64,000 bases of DNA, from positions 1 to 64,000 of the forward strand of contig CAZPPS010000005.1 of the NCBI GenBank assembly GCA_964588495.1, written 5' to 3'. This stretch comes from CAVPKN01 sp964588495 (GTDB lineage Bacteria; Chlamydiota; Chlamydiia; Chlamydiales; JAAKFR01). Numbering within the stretch: position 1 is the first letter of the stretch; the number at the start of each line of letters is the position of its first letter. This document shows, in pieces, positions 1 to 8,888 of this stretch. Below the pieces are notes generated by a model. That model saw nothing but the letters and a program-made list of their open reading frames with translations. It was not told where the DNA came from and ran no database searches. A program made the position numbers and the translations under genes.

Positions 1-35
1 TAAATTAGTCGCGTAATCTCTATTTCTCTCTGGCC

Positions 36-1322
36 CTAAATCGGGGGCAAGGTCAGTTCCCAACTAAAGCTTCTTTTCTCGCTTCTGCGATTGAGTGCTC
101 TAAATAGCAACCTCTTTACTTGTGCAAGAAATTGACCTATTCGATCCCGATTATCGTTCACGGCAAAGTAGTTCATGTAACCTTTTACGATTGAAATCGT
201 GTAGGGGATGAGTCCTTTACGGTGGCGATATTTCATCAGATGGGTTTTGATTTCCGCAAGTTTCTTACGGAAACGCACTGGATCTGTCTGGCGTTTCATC
301 CGCCAGAAAACCTCTTTGCGCTTTCGATTCATAGATTGCCCCCAAACATGCAGAAAACCAAGAAAAGTAAATGTAGGCATTTGCTTTCCTGTCTGTGCAT
401 ATTTTCGAGCGATCCTTGATCCACAAGGGATAATTCTCGTCTTGGCTGCATTGACCATTAGGCCAAATACTGCAAGACGTGCAATCAATTGCTCATGAAA
501 GAATTCTGCCATTTTCATTCCATCAAATGTGAACAGCACATCATCGGCATAGCGCACCATATGGGCGGTTCCGCTGAAATATTGTTGGTTAAGATGGATA
601 AACCACTCATCAAGCACATAGTGCAAATAGATATTCGCAAGTAGGGGAGACAGTATCGACCCCTGCGGCGATCCTATTTCATTACGTTCGGCTTTTCCAT
701 CTTTGTTTAAAGTTGGGGCCTTTAGTAGTTTGATGAGTAGGCAGAGAAAACGATGATCTTTCACTTTCTTTTGGAGAAGCATTCCAAGCGGTTTGTGGGG
801 AATCGTATTGAAGTATTTCCTCAAATCGATATCCACAACTGCTTGGCAGCTTTCCTTTAGGAGCCTCTTATCTAGGCTTGCAAGTGCCTGATGGGCATTC
901 CGATTAGGTCGAAAGCCATAGGAGCAGTCTAGAAAATGTGGCTCATAGATCCTTTCCAAAATGCGGCGAACCGCTTCTTGGACGATCTTGTCTTCTACGC
1001 AAGAGATTGCAAGTGGTCTCATGCTACCGTCTGCCTTTGGAATTTCTACAATTCGTGAGGGTTTAGGGTAGTAGGAGCCATTTCGAATCCTCTTTAGGAG
1101 ATCCTGAAGATTCGTCTCAAGTTTCTTTCCATATTGTTCTTTAGTGATTTTATCTGTGCCGACAGCCTTCTTTCCATCCAGACTGTAAAAGCACATTCGC
1201 AGAAGATCCAAATCAAGCGCATGTCCAAGATTATTGAAAATGGCCTTTGGGTCTTTCCGCGATCTTTGTTCGATGCGGTCAAGTTTCGTGTTCAGTTCCA
1301 TGACAAAGCTGCGTTGCCTCAC
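36..1322 (-). CDS. ltrA: Group II intron reverse transcriptase/maturase
   Basis: Intron-encoded protein that helps splice its host intron and copies it into DNA at new sites. The polymerase core is clear: the YADD catalytic box is at residues 258-261, preceded by GSPQGSILSPLLANIYL at 217-233, with SYGFRPNRNAHQAL near 134-147. The part after about 330 (FLGFLHVW..., LNRRSEKRSFSW) matches the maturase domain. No HNH endonuclease follows, as in the short (about 430 residue) bacterial class. The protein stops a few residues after SFSWE, where relatives usually carry on for some 20 residues, so the tail may be clipped. The GTG start at 1322 is chosen because AAAGGA lies 4-5 bases upstream; an in-frame ATG at 1301 is the alternative. 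Confidence 0.93.
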   Translation of the reverse strand: MRQRSFVMELNTKLDRIEQRSRKDPKAIFNNLGHALDLDLLRMCFYSLDGKKAVGTDKITKEQYGKKLETNLQDLLKRIRNGSYYPKPSRIVEIPKADGSMRPLAISCVEDKIVQEAVRRILERIYEPHFLDCSYGFRPNRNAHQALASLDKRLLKESCQAVVDIDLRKYFNTIPHKPLGMLLQKKVKDHRFLCLLIKLLKAPTLNKDGKAERNEIGSPQGSILSPLLANIYLHYVLDEWFIHLNQQYFSGTAHMVRYADDVLFTFDGMKMAEFFHEQLIARLAVFGLMVNAAKTRIIPCGSRIARKYAQTGKQMPTFTFLGFLHVWGQSMNRKRKEVFWRMKRQTDPVRFRKKLAEIKTHLMKYRHRKGLIPYTISIVKGYMNYFAVNDNRDRIGQFLAQVKRLLFRALNRRSEKRSFSWELTLPPI

Positions 1323-1830
1323 TGTTTCCTTTGTTTCCGCTTGGGGTTACTGGAACCCTTCCCCATGTACGTGGCTTTCCCACGCTCCGAGTACTATGAT
1401 TCCTCTGACTTCTCAAAGATTTTCTCTGCCTCCTTGTCTTTCACACTTGGACAACAGATACCCTAGCTTGTTGGGATGATACAAACGGGGAGTCTTCGAG
1501 ATATCTCCTGCTAACTCATTTTACCTCTTCACACATGCCAGGCTCTTGGACCCCGCCGGGCCTGAATAACCTTGCGTTAACGGTTAATTCAGATGTTGGC
1601 TTCCACGTTATCAAGCGTGTCGCCCATACCGGGATTCATACATTTCGAGGCTCGATCACTTCACGTCACTTAAGACATTCCGGCCTGTGTGATTCACTGC
1701 ATACGCTCCGAAAAGATTCGTCACCAATTCTTTTCGCAATGCTGGTTAAGACATGAAAACCGCTCCTTTTCTTTGTCTGCAGGACTTGCACCTGCAAGGT
1801 CTAATGGTTCCTGATCACATAGTTGTCGCC
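1323..1830 (-). ncRNA. 5' RNA part of the group II intron (5' end not fixed)
   Basis: The minus strand upstream of the reverse transcriptase has no coding frame but looks like intron RNA. A GTGGGAAAGCCACGTACATG segment lies just before the ORF, as in domain IV leaders, and a GCAGGTGCAAGTCCTGC stem-type motif typical of domain I lies near 1775-1795. Domains V and VI would fall left of the window start, so the 3' end cannot be seen. The 5' splice site (GTGYG-type) was not identified with confidence; the boundary near 1830 is a guess between the domain I motif and the promoter at 1895. Confidence 0.5.
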
Positions 1831-1894
1831 TCATATGTTTTCATTCAGGAAAGGTCTGATAATATATGTTATGTTGTAAAAAGCAGCCTATTGT

Positions 1895-1922
1895 TTGACA
1901 GCAATGATGATTTCCATATACT
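1895..1922 (+). promoter_or_regulatory. Sigma-70-type promoter of the F-box gene
   Basis: TTGACA at 1895-1900, a 16-base spacer, and TATACT at 1917-1922. Transcription would start near 1929, so the coding region must begin at the ATG at 1954 rather than at the upstream in-frame ATGs, which lie in intron sequence. Confidence 0.7.
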
Positions 1923-1953
1923 TCCCAGCAAAAAAATTTGGTTCATAAAACAC

Positions 1954-3417
1954 ATGGAATCTTTAAGCAGCTCGGTTGGTTTACCTCAACAAGAAGAAAC
2001 CCTTTTAGAATATTTTAGGCATGCAGATTTTGAAGAGCTGATGCAAGTTCAGCTGGTATGCAAAACTTGGCAAAGAGTGTCATCAAATCCTAACATTTGG
2101 GAACAGTTTGCTTATAAAAATGGCTTTGTCCTAGAGGGCTATTTAAAGAACGAATACAAATTTGCAGTCATAAGCGGTCTTCGTGGTTATTGCAACGCTG
2201 CACGTTCATTTATAATGAGAATAACTGTTTTACCAAAAACAGAAGGCATCCCTCCAATCAATTACAATTTCCCTTCTAAATTGGGTTTCGCAAATAAAAA
2301 AATAGAATGCGATAAACAAATCGCCTCTTGGTCAAAACTCATTCCGCAAGAAAAATTGCAGAAGCTGTTTTCGTCTACATTATTAGCCTATGTTCAAATG
2401 GCACCGCTTGATTGCATGATCTCTACTGTTCAATTTCATTTGAAAGCAGGTTGTGTGATCGATGAAAAAATCGTTGGATCAAGTTTATCCCCTGAGTTTA
2501 CCAATGTACATGACCAAGAAAGGCTCAAGCAGAGTATGGCTCCTTTTAACTCAGTGCCGGTAAATCCAGATTGTTACACAAAATATTTGGACATTTTTAA
2601 ACAAGTTAACTTTTTTAGGAATTATCTTTTTTCTTTATATACAAGACCTTCGGCTGCGGAAGTGTATCTAGCATGTGAGCAATTTGCGTATCATACGGAA
2701 TGGTTAAGAGTCGGCTATATCCTGATGAGCATTCCGGAAAAGGAACAAGAAAAAGCGATAACGGAGAATGCTCAGTTGGTAATAAACCTTGTTTTACCAG
2801 ATTTTTTGGCAAAAAAGATCCAAAACCTTGAAGAAATTGACTATCATAATTTATTAGAAACAGCAAAAAATCCTAGAGGAGAAGTCCGTGGCAATAGCGC
2901 TGTGCAATCTTTAAAGCGTCTTTTGGACGCTGCTGTAGTAAGCGCCATCAAAGAGTGCCGCGCAAGATCGGAATTTCCAGTAGACAATACCTTTCAACTG
3001 GCCATCAAAGAGAGCCGTAAGCAGTTTTCAGCTGAAAATGTTTATTCAATGTGTTTGAAATCGGCTCTTGATGCATGGTATGTCGTGGGCTCTGAGCTTG
3101 AAAAAATGTGGAATCAGCACAAAGATGTTTTGCGACCTTTAATGGCGAATTCTGAAAATAAGAATGTAACGTACAACGCCTTTATGGCTGAAAAAATGGC
3201 GGCTGCAGGAAAGAATATGGAGATTAAAATAGACTTTCCGTTTCATTTGCAGGATGTGATTCGCAGTCTATATGAGGACGAGTATCAAAAGTTGTTTGCA
3301 ATGGCGAAAACCTGTATCAACGCTGCACAAATAAAGAATTTTCCTTATTTGAATTACATCAAGCACCTTGCTCCAAAAAGCTTTACAAATGCCCTTGAAC
3401 AGTGTCGGAATTTTTAA
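1954..3417 (+). CDS. F-box domain protein (candidate effector)
   Basis: A 487-residue protein with an F-box at residues about 14-50: ETLLEYF, then VQLVCKTWQRVSSNPNIWEQF, which keeps the conserved LVCK.W and S.P.IW positions. F-box proteins bind Skp1 in eukaryotic SCF ubiquitin ligases; in intracellular bacteria they are normally secreted into the host. This role is inferred from the family. The remaining 430 residues are helical-looking and match nothing I recognise; no signal peptide or membrane span is seen, which fits type III export. The frame is open back to 1753, but that part lies in intron RNA, so the start at 1954 just below the promoter is preferred. No good Shine-Dalgarno precedes it. 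Confidence 0.75.
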   Translation: MESLSSSVGLPQQEETLLEYFRHADFEELMQVQLVCKTWQRVSSNPNIWEQFAYKNGFVLEGYLKNEYKFAVISGLRGYCNAARSFIMRITVLPKTEGIPPINYNFPSKLGFANKKIECDKQIASWSKLIPQEKLQKLFSSTLLAYVQMAPLDCMISTVQFHLKAGCVIDEKIVGSSLSPEFTNVHDQERLKQSMAPFNSVPVNPDCYTKYLDIFKQVNFFRNYLFSLYTRPSAAEVYLACEQFAYHTEWLRVGYILMSIPEKEQEKAITENAQLVINLVLPDFLAKKIQNLEEIDYHNLLETAKNPRGEVRGNSAVQSLKRLLDAAVVSAIKECRARSEFPVDNTFQLAIKESRKQFSAENVYSMCLKSALDAWYVVGSELEKMWNQHKDVLRPLMANSENKNVTYNAFMAEKMAAAGKNMEIKIDFPFHLQDVIRSLYEDEYQKLFAMAKTCINAAQIKNFPYLNYIKHLAPKSFTNALEQCRNF

Positions 3418-3496
3418 AAAATACACCCTTTTGGCATATTTTTTTTCTTAATCGTTTTTTAAAGGAAACTTATGTCAACAAAAGCTTTCAAAAAAG

Positions 3497-3668
3497 GGCT
3501 GTGTTGAAAGGCAGCAGCCCAGCGACGCTACGTCGGGCCAGTGCTTCATGACTCTCATCTTATTTAAAGAATACACTAGCCTATTAAAGAGGCGAGAGAT
3601 TTCATAAGTCCCCTCAAGAGCTCGATAACCGAGCCGATAGAATTCTCTAAGAGTTTTTCAACACAGCC
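3497..3668. repeat. MITE-like element with 13-bp inverted ends
   Basis: GGCTGTGTTGAAA at 3497-3509 is repeated as a perfect inverted copy at 3656-3668, enclosing about 145 bases with no long frame. This fills most of the gene-free stretch 3418-3750. The ends look like terminal inverted repeats of an IS; no target duplication is evident. It could be a MITE or the shrunken remains of an IS. Confidence 0.55.
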
Positions 3669-3750
3669 TCAGAAAAGTGCCGATTTATGAAGGAAAGGAA
3701 TTCATCGGGTATTCTTTAGTCAAGGAGACCACGTGCAACCTGCAACTGGC

Positions 3751-4455
3751 TTAGTTTCTTTTTCCTTCAGGAAGGATCCACCAAGCACTCACGAGCTTTG
3801 CAATAATAATCGCAACAAAAAGTTGTCCAAACATGGCTTCAATAGCTGTTAGTGATTTTGCTAGATGGTGCAAGGGTGTAATATCCCCCATTCCAAGGGT
3901 GGCAAGTGTCGCAAAACTGTAATAAAGGAAATTAAAATAGTGTTCGTACAACTCTGAAAATTTAATTTTTTCGATAGCAAGCCAACCGACACCATCAAAA
4001 CTCCCTGGATATAATGCATTTACTAAAAAATAAAAATTTGCCCACAAAATACCTGAGAGGAGGTAAATCATTAAAGCGCAGAAAATTAACTTAATATTAA
4101 TTAAATGCGCCAAGAAGATCTTTCTCATCAAAATTAATATTGCAAGCAAAGTAAAAGCAACTGAAATTCCATATGAAATCACCAGACAAGATAGAGAACT
4201 GCAGTAAAAACTTACAGAATTAAAAAAAGCAAAAGGAACCAGAAAAAAAAGCGCAAGACTCCAGGGTTTTCCGGCCAATGCGTAAATCGTTGAGAGAATC
4301 AGAACAGAAAAACTGCATTGCAGAACTAAGTGAGTGTAGAACGTTTTTTCAAAAATAGGGATTATGAAAAAAATGACTATAACAGCAGACAAGGATGCTA
4401 CAAAAGCTCTTAGGCCCTGTTTGCCCAGCTTTAAGTGTTGTGTTTCGATTTCCAC
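3751..4455 (-). CDS. Potassium-channel-like membrane protein with altered filter
   Basis: A 234-residue, strongly hydrophobic protein with about six predicted membrane segments. The C-terminal third is an Ion_trans_2-type pore: a pore helix (FLYYSFATLATLG) followed by the filter TLGMGD at 186-191 and a closing helix (about 203-226). The canonical filter is T-V/L-G-Y/F-G-D; here the aromatic residue is methionine. There is no cytoplasmic RCK or nucleotide-binding domain, so gating would be intrinsic. It lies at the edge of an antiporter cluster, which suggests a role in cation balance. The fold assignment is good; K+ selectivity is uncertain because of the filter change. Confidence 0.75.
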   Translation of the reverse strand: MEIETQHLKLGKQGLRAFVASLSAVIVIFFIIPIFEKTFYTHLVLQCSFSVLILSTIYALAGKPWSLALFFLVPFAFFNSVSFYCSSLSCLVISYGISVAFTLLAILILMRKIFLAHLINIKLIFCALMIYLLSGILWANFYFLVNALYPGSFDGVGWLAIEKIKFSELYEHYFNFLYYSFATLATLGMGDITPLHHLAKSLTAIEAMFGQLFVAIIIAKLVSAWWILPEGKRN

Positions 4456-4519
4456 TACTCAGACCCATTTTCCTAATGAATTTACACCTGTTTTCTACAA
4501 AGTGTCAATCTCAAAGAGA

Positions 4520-5230
4520 TTACAGCTGACTGGTCTCACCAAAAGAAGAATTTTGATAAAGCAGACGGAAAATAATGGGTGTAATAATTGTAGTAATTGC
4601 TATTACGATAATAAGCACGGCATAAATTTCTTGATTGAATACTTTGTTTGTCCTTCCAATTTCTGCAAAAATTAAGCCTACTTCTCCGCGTGGAGTCATT
4701 GCAATACCGACGACCCATTTTTGCCACATTTTTGCTTTGAGTAATACGAAACCGGAGGCCAGTTTCCCAACAAAAGCTGCGCAGAGTAAGGCGATTGAAA
4801 ACCACCAAAAAATGCAGAATCCCATGAAACTTCTCTTAGATTTAGGCTAAGACCAATATTTACAAAAAAAAATGGGGACAAAAAGATGGATGATTGGCTT
4901 CATGCTTTTTTCTACCCGCTGAGTAAACACTTTATTTGTTTGAAAATAAGCCGGCAGTGGAAGAAAGAATTTCGGTGAAAGCGCTAAACCTGCTGCAAAA
5001 CCTCCGATTAATTCTGGAGCTCCAAATTGATGGGCAAGCCAGGCGAACAACAGTAGTAAGGCCACAGTCATCGATGGCAATAAACCTGGGATAGAGCTTA
5101 TCTTTTCGTAGCGTTTAATAATATTTGAGATAGCTGCTACTAAAATTGGAGCAGTAATGAAAAAAATAACGATGAGACCATTGCGTAACCTCAAGCCAAA
5201 CTTTTTTAAGCCATTCCATTAAATTGAGGT
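4520..5230 (-). pseudogene. Broken CPA2-type cation/proton antiporter (C-terminal half)
   Basis: Three minus-strand frames join into one antiporter half: residues from 5194 to about 4870, then a second frame to about 4812, then a third to 4520. Continuity is restored by removing one T from a T9 run (plus-strand 4864-4872) and adding one T to a T6 run (4807-4812). The join reads VPIFFVNIGLSLNL and later TPRGEVGLIFAEIGR, typical of the last transmembrane helices of Na+/H+ exchangers. The N-terminal half is missing or unreadable upstream of 5194. A remnant is the simplest reading; transcriptional slippage at T9 is possible but would not supply the missing half. Confidence 0.75.
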
Positions 5231-5708
5231 CCCGGCCAAGGCTATTTTTGAATGATTCTTGATTTTCGGCCTCCTATTAGGAGCAGTTTTCGTAACCATT
5301 CACTATCTTCTGTTTTACTTTCATCATCCGAAGATCCTGTTCTGCCTGGTTATTTGTAAAAGGCACACAGGGATCATGTACAAATGCCAGGACGGCTTAA
5401 ATTTGATCCCGCGTTCTTTTTACTTTTCTCTTCAGATAAACCCCAATCACCGGGGTAAGCATGCACTCCTAGAGTTTTACATCTATACGACTATTCGAAA
5501 AGAAAAATTTTTATTCACTGCCCCCGATAGGGGATGGTGAACGTTACCATCGAACCATGCTGATAAGAAGGTATCTTTAAAAACAGAAATATAGTATTTA
5601 TCAGGTTGGGGATGATTGAGCATTTCGATCAATGGCTTCAAATTAATGAGAGGCTGTCTGGAGATATGAGAGCAACCTTAATATCACCCCGTTTTTAGGT
5701 GTAGGTGT
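5231..5708. other. Gene-free stretch with two small hairpins
   Basis: No convincing gene. Two short GC-rich hairpins stand out in AT-rich sequence: ACCCC/GGGGT (5440-5456) and CCCC-GATA-GGGG (5522-5533). A 28-codon frame (5612-5698, starting MIEHFDQWL) lies just before the next antiporter gene; it may be a remnant. The stretch may also hold the leader of that gene. Confidence 0.3.
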
Positions 5709-6902
5709 ATGAAAAAAGTCTACTTATTTTCATTTCTTTTAATTTTTGGATTATTTATTTCCCAAGCATCCTCACTTTTTTATGGAGAGAAAATAAAATC
5801 TGTAGAACTGATAATAACAAGCATCACTTTAATATGTTTAGCCTTTATCATGATTCATGTTGGTCTTGAATTTTCTATCGATAAAAGCCGTTTGAAAAGT
5901 TATGGATGGGATTATTTTGTTGCTTTTACAGCCGCCACATTTCCATGGATTTTCTGTACAGTTTATTTCATTTATTTTTTTCATCATGACCCTAAGGTTT
6001 CAACCTACGATCTTTGGGTAGATGCTCTGTTACTGGGACGATTTGCTGCACCAACATCTGCTGGAATATTATTTGTCATGTTAGCTGCTGCGGACTTAGA
6101 AGACACATGGGTTTACAAAAAAGCGAGAATACTTGCGATCTTTGATGATTTAGATACGATCATTCTTTTGATTCCTATCAAGATAATGATCGTTGGCTTT
6201 AAGTGGGAATCAATTCTTTTATTATTAATCATCAGTGGTTTGATATATATAGCATGGAGAAGATTGCATTCCTATTTTTTACCCATAAACTGGTATATGG
6301 TTCTCATTTATTCATTGATTATCACATTAATAAGCGAGTCGATTTATGCTATTACATATTACCTTGAAGACGTAGCCCCTTTACAAATTGAAATCTTACT
6401 CCCTGCGTTCGTTCTAGGGTGTATTTTAGCCTACCCTAAAGAAGGGATTCATGCATTTCTGACGAAGAAAGAGGAAGAGATAGCAAAATGGGTTATTGCA
6501 GCAATCTTCATGCTTTTTGTCGGCATGTCTATGCCGGCTATCGAAGGGATACTCGATCCACACACTCCATCAGGAATTTCAATCACACAGGTAACTTTGC
6601 ACGTTGCAGCGATCACTGTGTTATCGAACATAGGTAAGATGTTTCCTCTATTTTGCTATCGCAAAGAAGCGAGTTTAAAAGAAAGATTGGCGTTATCAAT
6701 CGGGATGTGTCCACGTGGTGAGGTGGGAGCTGGGGTCATCATTGTCTCGCTTGGAATCATCAGTCATATCGACAACAGTTTAATCGTCATTGCAATGTTA
6801 TCGTTGATTGTGAATTTAATTTTAACAGGCCCGTTTATTATGGTAATTAAAAAGTTACTATTAAACAATAGAAATAACTCAATGCCAGCAACATCAAACT
6901 AA
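5709..6902 (+). CDS. Cation/proton antiporter, Na_H_Exchanger family
   Basis: A 397-residue membrane protein with about 11-12 hydrophobic segments. The pattern of a discontinuous helix and charged pair is visible: LLGRFAAPTSAG around 109-120 and IFDDLDT around 144-150, the place where CPA antiporters carry their ion-binding acidic pair. CPRGEVGAG near 335 matches the conserved P-R-G-E helix of Na+/H+ exchangers. It should exchange Na+ or K+ for protons across the inner membrane. An AGGTGTAGGTG stretch precedes the ATG. It runs against the neighbouring antiporter at 7068-8267, with which it shares only family-level similarity. Confidence 0.85.
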   Translation: MKKVYLFSFLLIFGLFISQASSLFYGEKIKSVELIITSITLICLAFIMIHVGLEFSIDKSRLKSYGWDYFVAFTAATFPWIFCTVYFIYFFHHDPKVSTYDLWVDALLLGRFAAPTSAGILFVMLAAADLEDTWVYKKARILAIFDDLDTIILLIPIKIMIVGFKWESILLLLIISGLIYIAWRRLHSYFLPINWYMVLIYSLIITLISESIYAITYYLEDVAPLQIEILLPAFVLGCILAYPKEGIHAFLTKKEEEIAKWVIAAIFMLFVGMSMPAIEGILDPHTPSGISITQVTLHVAAITVLSNIGKMFPLFCYRKEASLKERLALSIGMCPRGEVGAGVIIVSLGIISHIDNSLIVIAMLSLIVNLILTGPFIMVIKKLLLNNRNNSMPATSN

Positions 6903-7067
6903 CTTTCTGTCTCAAATCAGAGATTAATAAATGAAGGATCAATACAATGCAATCACCAATCTTAGCCGAGGAACTGGCCTTCCGGTGATTATCGCACGCA
7001 AAAGTCAGCTGGCGCTTGACTAAAGGCGCTTTCAATTGGGCCTGGACCAAAACCTCTAAGGATACAG

Positions 7068-8267
7068 TTAGGTAATTACGGGATTTCTGTTGATGAGTTT
7101 AAATATTAAGGGGTTGATGGCAATGGAGACCAGGGCGCATGCGACGATGATGTCGTAACTGTCGTCTGAGAGAAAACCGGTCTTCATCGTTTCTTCTGCG
7201 AGTATGAAGGAAAATTCGCCAATTTGAGCCAATGATATAGCGATAATCAACGATGTCTTAAAGGAACACCTGAGCGCAAAAGCAATTAGAAAAGCAACTA
7301 CTGGTTTGATGACTAAGATGATGAACAGAACGCTCAGGAATGCATAAGAAGACTTTACCAAGACGGCCGGATCAAATAACATCCCAACGGACATAAAAAA
7401 AACAGCGATAAAGGCATCTTTCATCGGCAAGGAATGGGCCAGTGCTTTTTCATACACTTCCGTTTTTCGGATGACCATCCCCGCAATAAATGCCCCTAAG
7501 GCAATCGAGATTCCGAAAAAGAGTGTCGTGCCGACCGCGATGAGAAAAATGAGAGCCAACATTGCCAAGGTGAATAACTCATGCGATTGCGATAGAGTCA
7601 CTTTAGACAAAATGTAGGAAACCAGTTTTTGACCAAAAGTGAGCAAAACAACAACTAGGAGAAGGAATTTTACGAGCAAGATGGCAATGGGAATCAATAT
7701 GAGTGATAATGTAATTTCAGATCCGTTTACAATTTTTGTGACCGTCGGCAATACAAGCAAAATCAATACGGTAATAATGTCTTCAACAATCAGCCAACCA
7801 ATTGCAATACGCCCCTCTTTTGTTTTAATCAGACCATTTTCGGCCAAAATCCGCACAAGGACAACCGTACTGGCAACGCCAATTGCCATCCCGACGGAGG
7901 CACCTTCTTTTAGGGACCAACCTAGAAGAAAACTCACCCCAAGACTGAACAAAACGGTAAATAGCGTCTGACCAATGGCTCCCGGGATAGCGATTCTTCT
8001 TACATTGATGAGGTCCTGCAATTTAAAATCCAAACCAACGCCAAACATCATTAAAACAACGCCTATCTCCGCTAGCTGCTCCGATGTATGCATATCGGCG
8101 ACAAAGCCCGGCGAATAAGGCCCGATGATGTAGCCTGCGAGTAAATAACCAAGAATGGGAGAAACTTTAATGCGCCACGCAAAATACCCCAAAATGCTGG
8201 CAACAGAAAAGCCAACAGCCAAGAGCACGACGATTTGAAGATTGGAGCTTTCTAACATGAAAAGCAA
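7068..8267 (-). CDS. KefB/CPA2-type monovalent cation:proton antiporter
   Basis: A 399-residue membrane protein with the CPA2 signature. GYLLAGYIIGPYSPGFV lies near residue 40, then EIGVVLMMFGVGLDF; ASTVVLVRILAENGL and LIVEDIITVLILL carry the exchanger core; SLAQIGEFSFILAE lies near 345. There is no C-terminal TrkA-N domain, so it resembles the transport half of KefB/KefC. It would move K+ or Na+ in exchange for protons. With the channel and the other exchangers it makes a small ion-homeostasis island. Confidence 0.9.
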   Translation of the reverse strand: MLFMLESSNLQIVVLLAVGFSVASILGYFAWRIKVSPILGYLLAGYIIGPYSPGFVADMHTSEQLAEIGVVLMMFGVGLDFKLQDLINVRRIAIPGAIGQTLFTVLFSLGVSFLLGWSLKEGASVGMAIGVASTVVLVRILAENGLIKTKEGRIAIGWLIVEDIITVLILLVLPTVTKIVNGSEITLSLILIPIAILLVKFLLLVVVLLTFGQKLVSYILSKVTLSQSHELFTLAMLALIFLIAVGTTLFFGISIALGAFIAGMVIRKTEVYEKALAHSLPMKDAFIAVFFMSVGMLFDPAVLVKSSYAFLSVLFIILVIKPVVAFLIAFALRCSFKTSLIIAISLAQIGEFSFILAEETMKTGFLSDDSYDIIVACALVSIAINPLIFKLINRNPVIT

Positions 8268-8329
8268 TTGTAGTCTTCAAATATTTTATGTCTATTTAAT
8301 TAGAGCCGGCACCAACAAGACGATCTAAC

Positions 8330-8776
8330 TTATTTCAGATCAGAGAGCTCGTAGATAATGTAGCCATTTAGCCCATCGTGAGTGAATTTAATATCTCTGA
8401 TCTTTAGCAGCTTTCTTTGATCTTTCGCTTTTTTATAAAGAAGATCGAGTTGGGTAGATGTATCCGCTGCAACACTAGAACCTGTCATGCCATAACAGTA
8501 CTTTACAAAAGTTCTCCCATTGTTTAGTGGCTTATTTGAAACGTCGTAGATAATGTAGACATTGGCTCCATATCCCCATTCGCAGATTTTAATGTCTTTG
8601 ATCGCGATGTATCTTTTTTCCTGATAAAGGGCATCTAAACGGTAGTTAATCCCCTCTGCAATCCCCGACCCTGTCCAGCCTGTAGCATATTCTAGACATG
8701 TAGTGATTTCCGTGGACCCTAAAACCTTGAAGTTCAAAACAAAGAGAACAAATAGCAGTGTGTACAGTTTTTTCAT
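8330..8776 (-). CDS. Secreted protein with an internal duplication
   Basis: A 148-residue protein with a signal peptide (MKKLYTLLFVLFVLNFKVLGS). The mature part is two copies of one unit of about 60 residues. Copy one runs from CLEYATGWTGSG to VYIIYDV and copy two from CYGMTGSSVAA to GYIIYEL. Both follow the pattern C-x-Y-x-x-G-x-TGS, then L-D-x-LY-x-x-x, then a lysine-rich I-K-D/R-I-K and YIIY. The family is unknown to me; such repeats usually form small beta domains in the periplasm or outside. GGGGA lies four bases before the ATG. Confidence 0.7.
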   Translation of the reverse strand: MKKLYTLLFVLFVLNFKVLGSTEITTCLEYATGWTGSGIAEGINYRLDALYQEKRYIAIKDIKICEWGYGANVYIIYDVSNKPLNNGRTFVKYCYGMTGSSVAADTSTQLDLLYKKAKDQRKLLKIRDIKFTHDGLNGYIIYELSDLK

Positions 8777-8888
8777 AAAATCCCCTCACTTTATGATCAA
8801 GGGATTGTAGCGAAGAGGTTTAAATCTATCCAAGAAAAAGTGTATGCCTAAAAAAGACAGGCAACTCTACTTTGAAGAAGCTTCCAGT

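Noticed and set aside
1535..1756. Plus-strand frame of 73 codons opposite the intron
   Set aside because: It lies in intron RNA sequence, has no Shine-Dalgarno and no protein-like composition.
1771..1816. tRNA-like stretch (CAGGACTTGCACCTGCAAGGTC followed by GGTTCC)
   Set aside because: No acceptor stem or full cloverleaf; on the minus strand it reads as a group II intron domain I stem.
5440..5533. Possible riboswitch before the antiporter at 5709
   Set aside because: Two short hairpins 175-270 bases upstream are not enough; no known aptamer pattern was seen.
6847..7050. Minus-strand frame of 67 codons between the antiporters
   Set aside because: It overlaps the end of the antiporter gene, has no start signal and no recognisable motif.
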